From positions 1-38,549 of the forward strand of contig QLTX01000002.1 of the NCBI GenBank assembly GCA_018725175.1: a DNA stretch of 38,549 nt. Reading direction: 5' to 3'. Positions 24,345 to 33,498 of this stretch are shown piece after piece. The notes below the pieces were generated by a model. It was not told where the DNA came from, searched no databases, and saw only the letters and a program-made list of their open reading frames with translations. Origin of the DNA: Candidatus Psychracetigena formicireducens. Its GTDB lineage: Bacteria > Coprothermobacterota > HKB111. Made by a program: the position numbers and the translations under genes. Within the stretch, counting starts at the first letter, position 1. Each line of letters starts with the position of its first letter.

Positions 24345-25538
24345 ATGAAAAACATCCTGGAAATGTTTCTTATGAGTAATTTGAAACAGTTAGAAGAAGA
24401 AAATCTTTTAACCTATCTGAAAGTAATTTCATCTCCCCAGGGCCCCTGGGTAGATATTGGTGACAGAAGGCTTTTGAATTTATCCTCAAACAATTACCTC
24501 GGTTTTAATACTCACCCGCTGATGATTAAATCAGCCATAGAGGCTACCGAAAAATTAGGGGTTGGTTCAGGTGCCGTAAGAACTATTGCTGGTACTTTAC
24601 AGTTGCATATGGAGCTGGAAAAAGAATTAGCTCATTTCAAGCAAGTTGAATCAACTCTAGTTTTCCAATCAGGATACGCAACCAACCTGGGCATTATTCA
24701 AGCATTGTTAACAGAAAATGATGTCATCGTTTCAGACTCTCTTAATCATGCTTCTATCATAGATGGTGCCAGGCTTTCTCGGGCAAAAATATTAGTTTAT
24801 CAACATACTGATATGGAAAACCTGGAGGAAAAATTAGTGGAAGCGAGAAACCTCAAACCTGGAAAAGTTTTGCTGGTTACCGATGGGGTTTTCAGTATGG
24901 ATGGAGACATCGCCCCTCTTCCGGAAATTGTTAAACTTGCAGATAGCTTTGAAGCCATCTTAATGGTTGATGATGCCCATTCCTCGGGAGTTTTAGGCAG
25001 AAATGGCCGGGGCTCAATTGACCACTTTAACCTTCATGGTAGGGTGGATATACAGGTGGGAACGTTATCTAAAGCTCTGGGAACTATGGGCGGTTATGTA
25101 GCCAGTAGTGGCTTATTGGTAAACTACCTGATACAAAGAGGAAGGCCGATGTTGTTTTCTACCTCCCACCCTCCTGGAGTAGTGGCTGCCACCATTACCG
25201 CTGTGAAAATACTAAAGTCACCTGAAGGTGAGCACCTTATTAATACACTCTGGGAGAATACCACTTACTATAAAGGAAGGCTTGCCATAATGGGATTTAA
25301 CACCGGTATTTCTCAAACTCCCATAATCCCAATAATAATCGGAGAAGCCAGCCTTGCTCGCGAATTCAGTCAAAAACTGTTCCAGGAAGGAGTTTTCGCT
25401 CAAAGCATAACCTTCCCTACAGTTCCCAGGGGAAAGGCTCGCCTGAGAACAATTGTAACCGCCACACACTCTCGTGATGACCTGGATTTTGCTCTGAATA
25501 AAATGGAAACTGTAGGTAAAAAACTGGGAATCATTTGA
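24345..25538 (+). CDS. kbl: Glycine C-acetyltransferase (2-amino-3-ketobutyrate CoA ligase)
   Basis: A 397-residue PLP enzyme of the alpha-oxoamine synthase family. Kbl cleaves 2-amino-3-ketobutyrate with CoA to glycine and acetyl-CoA. The PLP Lys is K243 in VGTLSKALGTMGG; D209-D210-A-H212 (MVDDAHSSG) binds the cofactor; NLSSNNYLGF is the substrate-site motif. By sequence alone 8-amino-7-oxononanoate synthase (BioF) is possible, but linkage to tdh and absence of biotin genes favour Kbl. ATGGAGGTG lies before the ATG; the 65-base gap after tdh holds a second GGAAGGTGG box with no start. Confidence 0.88.
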   Translation: MKNILEMFLMSNLKQLEEENLLTYLKVISSPQGPWVDIGDRRLLNLSSNNYLGFNTHPLMIKSAIEATEKLGVGSGAVRTIAGTLQLHMELEKELAHFKQVESTLVFQSGYATNLGIIQALLTENDVIVSDSLNHASIIDGARLSRAKILVYQHTDMENLEEKLVEARNLKPGKVLLVTDGVFSMDGDIAPLPEIVKLADSFEAILMVDDAHSSGVLGRNGRGSIDHFNLHGRVDIQVGTLSKALGTMGGYVASSGLLVNYLIQRGRPMLFSTSHPPGVVAATITAVKILKSPEGEHLINTLWENTTYYKGRLAIMGFNTGISQTPIIPIIIGEASLAREFSQKLFQEGVFAQSITFPTVPRGKARLRTIVTATHSRDDLDFALNKMETVGKKLGII

Positions 25539-25541
25539 TAT

Positions 25542-26417
25542 ATGATTGAGCCTACAACTTTTTCGGGTCTAAAAACCCTGATGGCTTATTATAAGCTGGC
25601 TCCCCAAAAGAGAAAAGGACAAAACTTTCTAATTGACCAAAACATTGCCAGAAAACTTTGTTTTTCTTTGAACCTATCAGAAAAAGAACCGGTACTGGAA
25701 ATAGGTGGTGGATTTCTGTCCCTTAGCTTCCCTCTTCTTAAAGCAGGTTATAATTTAACTACTATTGAGGTTGACAACTCTTTTATACCCTGGTACCTGG
25801 AAGTTAAAAACCATTATCCCAACTTTAACTATCTTACGGGAGATATAAGGAAAATGTTGCCAGCTATCTCAGCTTACTTTGACCGTCAAGTACCCACTCA
25901 CCTTATAGGAAATCTTCCTTATTATTTGACATCCCACCTGCTGTTTCTTTTCTTACCAGGTAAGTGGTGGAAAGAAGCCATATTTACCATCCAGAAGGAA
26001 GTCGCAGACCGTCTTATGGCCCCTCCTGGTTCAAAACAGCGCTCACCTTTAACCCTGATGTGTGAAGAATATACTAACCTAAAGGTCATTACTGACCTGC
26101 CTCCTCAGGTGTTTTACCCACCCCCAGCGGTAAATTCCCGGGCTATTTTCTTACAACGCAAACTGGAGTTTAATCTTTCAGAAGAAGAAGATAGTTATTT
26201 AAGAAAAGTGATACGCTTTAGCTTTGCTAAAAAAAGGAAAACTATTCTAAACAGCTTATCTATGTCTTCGTTGGGACTGAAAAAAGAAGTGTTAACAGAC
26301 ATCTTTAAAAAGGCTACCCTTGACCTGAACCTTAGAGCAGAAGATTTGACTTTAAAAGAATTTTTATTATTAACCGAAATTCTTAAAGGAAGTAAAGTTG
26401 TCATACCTGAAATATAG
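25542..26417 (+). CDS. rsmA: RsmA/KsgA-type 16S rRNA adenine dimethyltransferase, divergent
   Basis: A 291-residue SAM-dependent methyltransferase. KsgA dimethylates two adjacent adenines near the 3' end of 16S rRNA during small-subunit maturation. Visible features are KRKGQNFLID near the N-terminus, the catalytic NLPYYLTSHLLF motif (124-135), and a C-terminal RFSFAKKRKTILNSL block. Motif I is unusual: LEIGGGFLSLS (52-62) instead of LEIGPGxGxLT, and GDIRKM replaces the common GDALK. It starts 3 bases after kbl without a ribosome binding site, so translation probably depends on kbl. ispE follows with a 20-base overlap, a usual pairing in Bacillota. Confidence 0.88.
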   Translation: MIEPTTFSGLKTLMAYYKLAPQKRKGQNFLIDQNIARKLCFSLNLSEKEPVLEIGGGFLSLSFPLLKAGYNLTTIEVDNSFIPWYLEVKNHYPNFNYLTGDIRKMLPAISAYFDRQVPTHLIGNLPYYLTSHLLFLFLPGKWWKEAIFTIQKEVADRLMAPPGSKQRSPLTLMCEEYTNLKVITDLPPQVFYPPPAVNSRAIFLQRKLEFNLSEEEDSYLRKVIRFSFAKKRKTILNSLSMSSLGLKKEVLTDIFKKATLDLNLRAEDLTLKEFLLLTEILKGSKVVIPEI

Positions 26418-27243
26418 GTCTCCAGCTAAACTAAATCTAACTCTGGATATAAAAGGCTTGAGAAAGGATGGTTACCATGAGATAGATTCCCTGGTTACCT
26501 TTATTTCTTTAAGCGATGAGATAGAGATTGTTATCGGCGATGTAGGAATAGAATTCATTCCTCCCCTATCCCCCACCAGTTTGGACAATGATCACAATAC
26601 CGCTTATTTAGCCCGGGAATATTTTCAGGGAAGAGTTTCAGAATCAATTAAAATAAAGGTAAATAAAAACATTCCCCAGCAAAGTGGGTTGGGGGGTGGA
26701 AGTAGTAATGGAGCGGTAATTCTCCAAGCTTTAAACAACATTTCCCGAAATCCCTATACCCAGGAAGAACTACAAACTATTGCTTTGAAAATTGGCTCAG
26801 ATATCCCGCTTTTCCTCCATAACGGTAATTTGTTTAGAGTTAGAGGTAGAGGAGAAATTGTAGAAGAACTTACTCTTAAACAAAACCTCTATCTTATTGT
26901 AATCTTGAGCGGTATAAAAATATCCACTTCCTTTGCTTACACCACCTGGGATAAGTTAAATATTGATTCTACTGCTTTTACAGAGCAGTTTCTCTTAAGT
27001 GGGAGTATTGAACATCTTAACAGTACTTTCTGGTTGGTATTGGATAAAATATCTCCACACCTTAGAACAATGAAAGAAATACTTTTATCCATGAAGGCCC
27101 CTGTGGTAGGGGTTAGTGGTAGTGGTGGAGCTTTATTCATACCTTTTTATTGCCCAGAGGAAAGGGATAATTTTCTTAAAAAAATAAACGATACTTACTT
27201 GGCTAACCAGACAGTAGTTTTTAAGGAAGATTTGTTGATATAA
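26398..27243 (+). CDS. ispE: 4-diphosphocytidyl-2-C-methyl-D-erythritol kinase
   Basis: A 281-residue GHMP kinase of the MEP isoprenoid pathway, phosphorylating CDP-methylerythritol. K11 (SPAKLNLTLDI) and D135 (GSDIPLFL) are the expected catalytic residues, the ATP loop is IPQQSGLGGGSSNGAVILQ, and GVSGSGGALF is the C-terminal motif. The ATP loop has N104 where Asp is usual (GGGSSDAA). The start is TTG 26398 with AAAGGAAG 5 bases upstream. The pathway makes the undecaprenyl carrier used by the envelope genes, although the gene is in another transcript. Confidence 0.93.
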   Translation: MSYLKYRSPAKLNLTLDIKGLRKDGYHEIDSLVTFISLSDEIEIVIGDVGIEFIPPLSPTSLDNDHNTAYLAREYFQGRVSESIKIKVNKNIPQQSGLGGGSSNGAVILQALNNISRNPYTQEELQTIALKIGSDIPLFLHNGNLFRVRGRGEIVEELTLKQNLYLIVILSGIKISTSFAYTTWDKLNIDSTAFTEQFLLSGSIEHLNSTFWLVLDKISPHLRTMKEILLSMKAPVVGVSGSGGALFIPFYCPEERDNFLKKINDTYLANQTVVFKEDLLI

Positions 27244-27321
27244 ATTCTATAATAAATTATCTAATTTTTAATTAATATGTTAAAATATATAAATATTGGA
27301 ACACCTAGGGGAGCGTTTATA

Positions 27322-28707
27322 TTGAATCAGCAGAGGATAAAGCTGGCTAAACTAATACAGGATAATATTAATTCCTTATCTCGTTCCTATGGTTATAAAA
27401 CAAAAACCACTGGTGGTATTTCTTACCAGGAAAAGCCCCTTGGCGAACTGGAAGAATCTGCCCATAAAGTTTTAGAAGCCCTAAGCAACATCCTTCTTAA
27501 TGACCATTATTCTCAGATGAACGTATTTGTTTCTTATATCACCCGGAAAAGGTTTGAAGAAGGTTTTTCATTTGACGAAGTTGTTCAGGCGTTTCTAATA
27601 AGCAAGCAGATTATCCTGTCTCTAATTAAAAAAGAAGCCTTAGATGAGGTTAGCTATTTAACAATAGAGATAAATAATGTAGTTGAGCAGTTTATATTGG
27701 AGGTGGCCAAAACATTTAATTTATGCATAAAGGAAAGCCTCTCCAATAAGGTAAAGTTTCTAACTACTTTATATGAAACCAGCCTGGCTTGTACTTCTAA
27801 AATTAAAATAGAGGATATTATTGATGTAGCCTACCAAAAGTTGAATGATTTTCTTTCTATGGACTCCTTTTATTTTGCCCTCTGCGATGAAAATTGCAGT
27901 AAAATCAATTTTGTTTCTATGATTGACCAGGGTGATGTACTACCTAAATTTTCTATTGATATGGACGAAAATGTTAATACCCTGACTGGCTGGGCTTTAA
28001 AAAACAGAAAACCTCTGTTAATCAAACATATGGAAAAAGAGATTTTGCCAGTTGGATTTATTAAAATGGGGAATCCCCCTGACCCCCTATCTATTTTAAC
28101 GGTTCCTTTGATAATAAAAGATAGGGTTTTGGGGGTTATTTCTCTCCAATCCTTTAAACCGTATGCTTATAATGAGGTCGACCTGGAATTACTACAGTCT
28201 GTAGCCGGCAATATTGCTTTAGCGGTAGAAAATGCTAACCTACATGAAAAAGCTCATGAGGCTTCTATAACTGATTACCTGACAGGTTTGAAAAACCGCC
28301 TCTATTTTACCCGATCTCTGGGTTCTGAAATATCTCGTGTCAACAGGTATCAATCCAAATTTACCATCCTGTTTGGAGACATAGACAACTTCAAATACTA
28401 TAATGACCTGCTGGGTTATACCAAGGGAGACGAAATCCTTAAAAATGTCGCCAGAGCACTTTCAGAAAACATTCGCGAAAGCGATGTTCTGTCCCGCTTT
28501 GGCGGGGATGAGTTTGCAATTCTACTACCGACAACTAACAAAGAATACTCCACGCATTTAATTACCCGTCTTGGCCTGTCCCTGTCACGCTGCGATCCAC
28601 CAATAACTATTAGCTGGGGAGTCCTTTGTTACCCTGATGACGCCTCAGATAAAGATGACTTGATTTCGCTGGCTGACACTTTCCTGAAAGCTCAAAAAGG
28701 GAGATAG
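27322..28707 (+). CDS. Diguanylate cyclase with RsbRD-like, GAF and GGDEF domains
   Basis: A cytoplasmic signalling protein of 461 residues from TTG 27322. An all-helical N-terminal part (about 1-145; FEEGFSFDEVVQAFLISKQI) resembles the sensor domain of RsbRD-type stress proteins. A GAF domain follows (about 155-315; ILTVPLIIKDRVLGVISLQS), then GGDEF (about 320-461; DYLTGLKNR, RFGGDEFAILLP). The active site is intact, and an RxxD inhibitory site (RESD) stands 5 residues before GGDEF, so it should make c-di-GMP with product inhibition. The end is a little short for the family. I prefer TTG 27322 (AGGGGAG 8 bases upstream) to ATG 27277, which has no box. Confidence 0.9.
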   Translation: MNQQRIKLAKLIQDNINSLSRSYGYKTKTTGGISYQEKPLGELEESAHKVLEALSNILLNDHYSQMNVFVSYITRKRFEEGFSFDEVVQAFLISKQIILSLIKKEALDEVSYLTIEINNVVEQFILEVAKTFNLCIKESLSNKVKFLTTLYETSLACTSKIKIEDIIDVAYQKLNDFLSMDSFYFALCDENCSKINFVSMIDQGDVLPKFSIDMDENVNTLTGWALKNRKPLLIKHMEKEILPVGFIKMGNPPDPLSILTVPLIIKDRVLGVISLQSFKPYAYNEVDLELLQSVAGNIALAVENANLHEKAHEASITDYLTGLKNRLYFTRSLGSEISRVNRYQSKFTILFGDIDNFKYYNDLLGYTKGDEILKNVARALSENIRESDVLSRFGGDEFAILLPTTNKEYSTHLITRLGLSLSRCDPPITISWGVLCYPDDASDKDDLISLADTFLKAQKGR

Positions 28708-28728
28708 CCTTTCGGCTACCTCCCTTTT
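28695..28728. terminator. Bidirectional intrinsic terminator
   Basis: A stem of 14 pairs with one A-C mismatch, AAAAGGGAGATAGCC (28695-28709) and GGCTACCTCCCTTTT (28714-28728), encloses a TTTC loop. It has a T run on either strand (TTTT at 28725-28728 for +, TTTTT from 28698-28694 for -). It contains the stop codons of both converging genes and ends the plus-strand run from 21976 as well as the minus-strand nucleotidase pair. Confidence 0.9.
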
Positions 28729-28928
28729 ATATAGAACCTGTTACCCTCACTTATTGCTCCACTGAGGCCAACTTCATTTCCCCATTCATCCACCACTTTT
28801 AATTTTCCCTCCATAGCCTCTTGGTAAATATTCATATCATAAGCAATTAGTGCATGTTTAACTTCCATCCCCCGATAGAGAGGGAGTTCGCGGTCATCTA
28901 CAAATACTATAATTCTGTTTCCTTCCAA
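28716..28928 (-). CDS. Small 70-residue conserved-looking protein downstream of the SLH nucleotidase
   Basis: A soluble 70-residue protein with beta-strand-rich pattern: IIVFVDDRELPLYRGMEVKH, a Gly-rich turn (VDEWGNEVGLSGAISEG) and a FYIKGR end. This suggests a small ubiquitin-like or similar fold, but I do not recognise a characterised family. It begins 18 bases after the nucleotidase stop on the same strand and is closed by the shared terminator. The start is unclear: TTG 28928 has no ribosome box, while GGAAGG just inside the frame would suit a rare ATT start six codons in. No function is proposed. Confidence 0.6.
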   Translation of the reverse strand: MEGNRIIVFVDDRELPLYRGMEVKHALIAYDMNIYQEAMEGKLKVVDEWGNEVGLSGAISEGNRFYIKGR

Positions 28929-28946
28929 TTTTTTGTCGGAAAGTAA

Positions 28947-30995
28947 TTACGGTCTAACGGTAATCCTGCCTTCCACTACCGGGCTGACTATTTTAACCTC
29001 TTCTATATATTTAATAAAAGAGTCTCTCAAAAACTCACCGGTATGAACAGCCAGCCTCCCGCGAGTGAAAACAGCATAACCATCTCCACCGACAGCCAGA
29101 AAGTCGTTAGTTGCCACCCTGTAAGTCCTAGCCATTTCTAAAGGTCTGCCAGCAAAGGTTATTTCTGTAACCCGGCTATTAACAGGCAGTTTGGGGTCAA
29201 ACACAAAAGACATACCTGAAACATGGAGAAAACCTCCGAATTCCGCAGGGGATCTGGATACGGATAACTCCAGGGCTTCCTTAATCTGAGCTCCGGTTAA
29301 TTCCAACACCACCAGAAAATTGTCAAAGGGTAAAACTGTAAACACCTGGTCAACCTTCATAGGTCCAGCAGGGATGGAAGCCCGAATACCACCACCATTT
29401 TGCAGGGCGATATCAGAACGAGTAGTAATCCTCATCACATCTGCCACCAGATTACCCAGGTTGGTTTCCCTGGTTCTTATCTGTGGTCTTCCACCATCCA
29501 AAAACACAAAAGAAGAGCCTATTATCCTATCCATTTGAGCTCTTACTGCATCTCTATAAGGTCTTAACAGGTCAGTTACCGTAGGATCAACAACAATCTC
29601 GTTTATGGTGGGAATAAGCTTACCTGATGAATAAACTATCTGGTTCTTTCTTACCGCCATATCTACTCTACCAAGATTTCTGCTGTGTTCTCCAGCCTGG
29701 GCAATTAAGGTGTTCCTGACTAATACAGGTTTTTCTAAAACTGTATGGGAGTGGCCTCCAAGAATCAGGTTAATACCATCCACTCTTTCAGCTAATTTGA
29801 TGTCCTCCGAGTAACCGAGGTGTGATAGCGCAACAATAGAATTAACCCTATGTTCTCTAAGAAGGGTTACCATTCTTCGTGCTGTCTCAAGGGGGTCTAA
29901 TACCAACAAACCTCTTACATTGTCCGGGTGAGTTACCACGGGTAGGTCTGAAGTTACTAAACCAAAAATACCTACTTTTTGCCCCATTACATCCAGAATC
30001 ATATAGGGATTGGCAAAAGGCATCCTGGTAGTTTCATAAACCACATTGCTCAGGAGGAAGGGATAGTTTGCTTCCATAATCCTTTCTCTTAAAGCTCCCT
30101 GTCCAAAATTGAACTCGTGGTTGCCCAAAGTAGCAGCAGTCATACCAAATAGATTTAGAGCTTCTATAGCTGGCTTACCCTTAAAAAGGTTAACCAGGTT
30201 AGTACCGTGTATGGTATCTCCCAGGTCAAAAAGGAAGGTTTGGGTAGGATTGACAGCTCTCTCTCTATTTACCAGGGTTAATAATCTACCAAAACCTCCA
30301 ATGGCTGGTAAACCTGTTCCGGGAATGAAGGGTTCTAACCTACCATGAGAATCATTAAAATGCAGGAAGGTAATTGGTCCCCTAATACGGTAAAAAAGAG
30401 CCCATACTTCTGCTTGAGTCAGGGTAGCTTTAGGTCTGAGAGTTTTATCAGGATAACCGATTATGATGCCTTCTCTCACGGCTACCGCTAACGATTTATA
30501 AGTGGTAACATCAATTTCATCAACATCCTTAAAAATAGAAAGCAGTTTATCGGCTTCGCTTAGTTTCATCATTTTAACTAAAATCCTGCGGTTAGCCATC
30601 CTTAAGATAAGCGTTACCGCTTCTTCCCGACTAATAAACTCCCCGGGGTTGAAAGGCTCTTTAAGAATCAGGTTATACTTCCTTGCCTGTTGTTCCAACC
30701 TTACCAGGTCTTCGGGCACTTCGGTGGGATACATCTTGAAAGCTAACCTAACAAACTCACCTCTGGTCATCCAATTGTAGGGTTTAAAGGGAAGCTCCAG
30801 GTCACCTGTCTGGGTAAAAAATACAACCACCTCCTGTATCCAGTTGGGAGTGTCTTCGGGTATTACTATGGTGGCTTTAACCTGGTTGCCGGTAGTCAGG
30901 GAAAAACTTACATAAGATGAAGATATAACCAATGAAGATACTAATAAAATAAGTAGGATTTTTTTACCCACTACTTTTAGAACATTTTTAATCAT
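28947..30995 (-). CDS. Secreted SLH-domain 5'-nucleotidase/metallophosphatase (UshA/YfkN type)
   Basis: A 682-residue exported enzyme. Residues 12-31 form a signal peptide or membrane segment. Three SLH-like repeats follow (about 45-206; RGEFVRLAF, SREEAVTLILRMANR, and AVREGIIIGYPDKTLRPKA), which bind pyruvylated wall polymer. The metallophosphatase domain starts with HFNDSHGRL (D215, H217) and has DLGDTIHG, LGNHEFNFG, LSHLGY and GGHSH metal ligands; the C-terminal nucleotidase domain has QNGGGIRASIPAG and ATNDFLAVGGDGY. It probably releases nucleosides and phosphate from nucleotides at the cell surface. GGAGGTTAGT precedes the ATG. The csaB gene in this window fits its anchoring need. Confidence 0.93.
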   Translation of the reverse strand: MIKNVLKVVGKKILLILLVSSLVISSSYVSFSLTTGNQVKATIVIPEDTPNWIQEVVVFFTQTGDLELPFKPYNWMTRGEFVRLAFKMYPTEVPEDLVRLEQQARKYNLILKEPFNPGEFISREEAVTLILRMANRRILVKMMKLSEADKLLSIFKDVDEIDVTTYKSLAVAVREGIIIGYPDKTLRPKATLTQAEVWALFYRIRGPITFLHFNDSHGRLEPFIPGTGLPAIGGFGRLLTLVNRERAVNPTQTFLFDLGDTIHGTNLVNLFKGKPAIEALNLFGMTAATLGNHEFNFGQGALRERIMEANYPFLLSNVVYETTRMPFANPYMILDVMGQKVGIFGLVTSDLPVVTHPDNVRGLLVLDPLETARRMVTLLREHRVNSIVALSHLGYSEDIKLAERVDGINLILGGHSHTVLEKPVLVRNTLIAQAGEHSRNLGRVDMAVRKNQIVYSSGKLIPTINEIVVDPTVTDLLRPYRDAVRAQMDRIIGSSFVFLDGGRPQIRTRETNLGNLVADVMRITTRSDIALQNGGGIRASIPAGPMKVDQVFTVLPFDNFLVVLELTGAQIKEALELSVSRSPAEFGGFLHVSGMSFVFDPKLPVNSRVTEITFAGRPLEMARTYRVATNDFLAVGGDGYAVFTRGRLAVHTGEFLRDSFIKYIEEVKIVSPVVEGRITVRP

Positions 30996-31143
30996 ACTAA
31001 CCTCCTTTAGTCTGACTCTGGAAAGATGTTTATAGTACTATTTTATAAGGTCTATTACCGGTATCGCTACCTTAATAATATCCCTTATCAAATTAATTTT
31101 ACCAGAATTTTTACCTTTATAGGGTAAAATAGTATAGGATATT

Positions 31144-31171
31144 TTGACCGTTTAGAACATTTATATATAAC
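31144..31171 (+). promoter_or_regulatory. Probable smpB promoter with very short leader
   Basis: TTGACC (31144-31149) and TATAAC (31166-31171) are 16 bases apart. A start near 31178 would leave a leader of only about 9 bases before ATG 31187, with no Shine-Dalgarno sequence. The rest of the 191-base divergent gap (30996-31186) is AT-rich. It holds TTTACC repeats and the inverted repeat TTTACC-(7)-GGTAAA at about 31115-31133, a possible operator, but no confident promoter for the minus-strand nucleotidase. Confidence 0.5.
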
Positions 31172-31186
31172 CAAAATAATACTATA

Positions 31187-31654
31187 ATGCCTGATAAATC
31201 AAGAGAACATACAGTTTTAATAAACAGAAAAGCGCTGGCTAACTACGAACTGGAAGAAAGCAAAGAAGCCGGTATTATGTTATTTGGTTCGGAAGTAAAA
31301 TCTATTCGGGAAGGTAAGGTCTCCTTTGAAGGCTCTTACTGTGAGGTTAAAGACGGAGAAATATGGCTTAATGGACTAACTATTGCCAGGTATAGAACCT
31401 CCTCAATTTTTTCCCTAAAAGAAGACAGGCCCAGAAAACTGCTTCTTCATAAAAAAGAGATAGACCGTTTAGCAGGAAAGATAAGCCAAAAGGGGTATAC
31501 CCTTATTCCTATAAAAATATATTTCAAGGGTAGCTGGGCAAAAATCAGTATTGCTCTGGGAAAAGGCAGAAAACAATACGATAAGAGAGAAGAAATAAAA
31601 AAGCGAGAAACTCGTAGAGAAATCGCTCGCCTCTTAAAAGGTCAGGAATCTTAA
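31187..31654 (+). CDS. smpB: SsrA-binding protein SmpB
   Basis: A 155-residue RNA-binding protein that partners tmRNA in rescue of stalled ribosomes. It has the oligonucleotide-binding core [39 protein letters not shown] and [15 protein letters not shown], plus the basic C-terminal tail [20 protein letters not shown] that reaches into the decoding centre. No ribosome binding site precedes the ATG and no alternative start is in frame. Its stop overlaps that of rpmB by 4 bases. The tmRNA gene ssrA was looked for just downstream and not seen. Confidence 0.96.
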   Translation: MPDKSREHTVLINRKALANYELEESKEAGIMLFGSEVKSIREGKVSFEGSYCEVKDGEIWLNGLTIARYRTSSIFSLKEDRPRKLLLHKKEIDRLAGKISQKGYTLIPIKIYFKGSWAKISIALGKGRKQYDKREEIKKRETRREIARLLKGQES

Positions 31655-31842
31655 ACTATTTTAGTTACTTTTTTAGCTTTTAAACACTTGGTACATATTT
31701 TAATATTCTGAACCGAATCACCAATTTTTGCTCTTATTTTTAGCAGGTTTGGAAGCCAACGCCTTTTTAGTTTGATATTTGATTTACTTACATTGTTTCC
31801 GGTCGCCGGTCCCTTACCGCATATATCACAAAATCTTGCCAT
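31651..31842 (-). CDS. rpmB: 50S ribosomal protein L28, zinc-binding form
   Basis: A 63-residue ribosomal protein of the large subunit. It starts [18 protein letters not shown], continues with [13 protein letters not shown], and has two CxxC pairs (C5/C8 and C50/C53), so it is the zinc-containing C+ form. AGGGAGG lies 8 bases before the ATG. Transcripts of rpmB and smpB run into each other with overlapping stops and no terminator, so antisense overlap is expected. Confidence 0.97.
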   Translation of the reverse strand: MARFCDICGKGPATGNNVSKSNIKLKRRWLPNLLKIRAKIGDSVQNIKICTKCLKAKKVTKIV

Positions 31843-31870
31843 TTATAATTAGCCTCCCTAAAATCCAAAA

Positions 31871-31903
31871 GGTATAATTCAATTTACAGAGTTATATTAT
31901 ACC
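31871..31903. repeat. Inverted repeat carrying TATAAT on both strands
   Basis: GGTATAAT (31871-31878) and ATTATACC (31896-31903) are perfect inverted copies 17 bases apart in the gap between rpmB and guaB. Each arm reads as a -10 box in one direction. The reverse-strand TATAAT would serve rpmB (start 31842), while the forward-strand one would read toward the 3' end of guaB. It may equally be an operator. No T run follows, so it is not a terminator. Confidence 0.5.
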
Positions 31904-31936
31904 AAATTTATTATTTTATGTGATACTAACTTTGGA

Positions 31937-33466
<1,530 letters not shown>

Positions 33467-33498
33467 TACTAATCTTTAAAAAGTGCGGTTATATATTA

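Noticed and set aside
24345-25538. 8-amino-7-oxononanoate synthase (bioF)
   Set aside because: The fold is the same, but there are no other biotin genes and a threonine dehydrogenase is adjacent.
31655-31936. A tmRNA gene next to smpB
   Set aside because: The sequence downstream is rpmB and a short AT-rich gap; no tRNA-like ends or tag frame were found.
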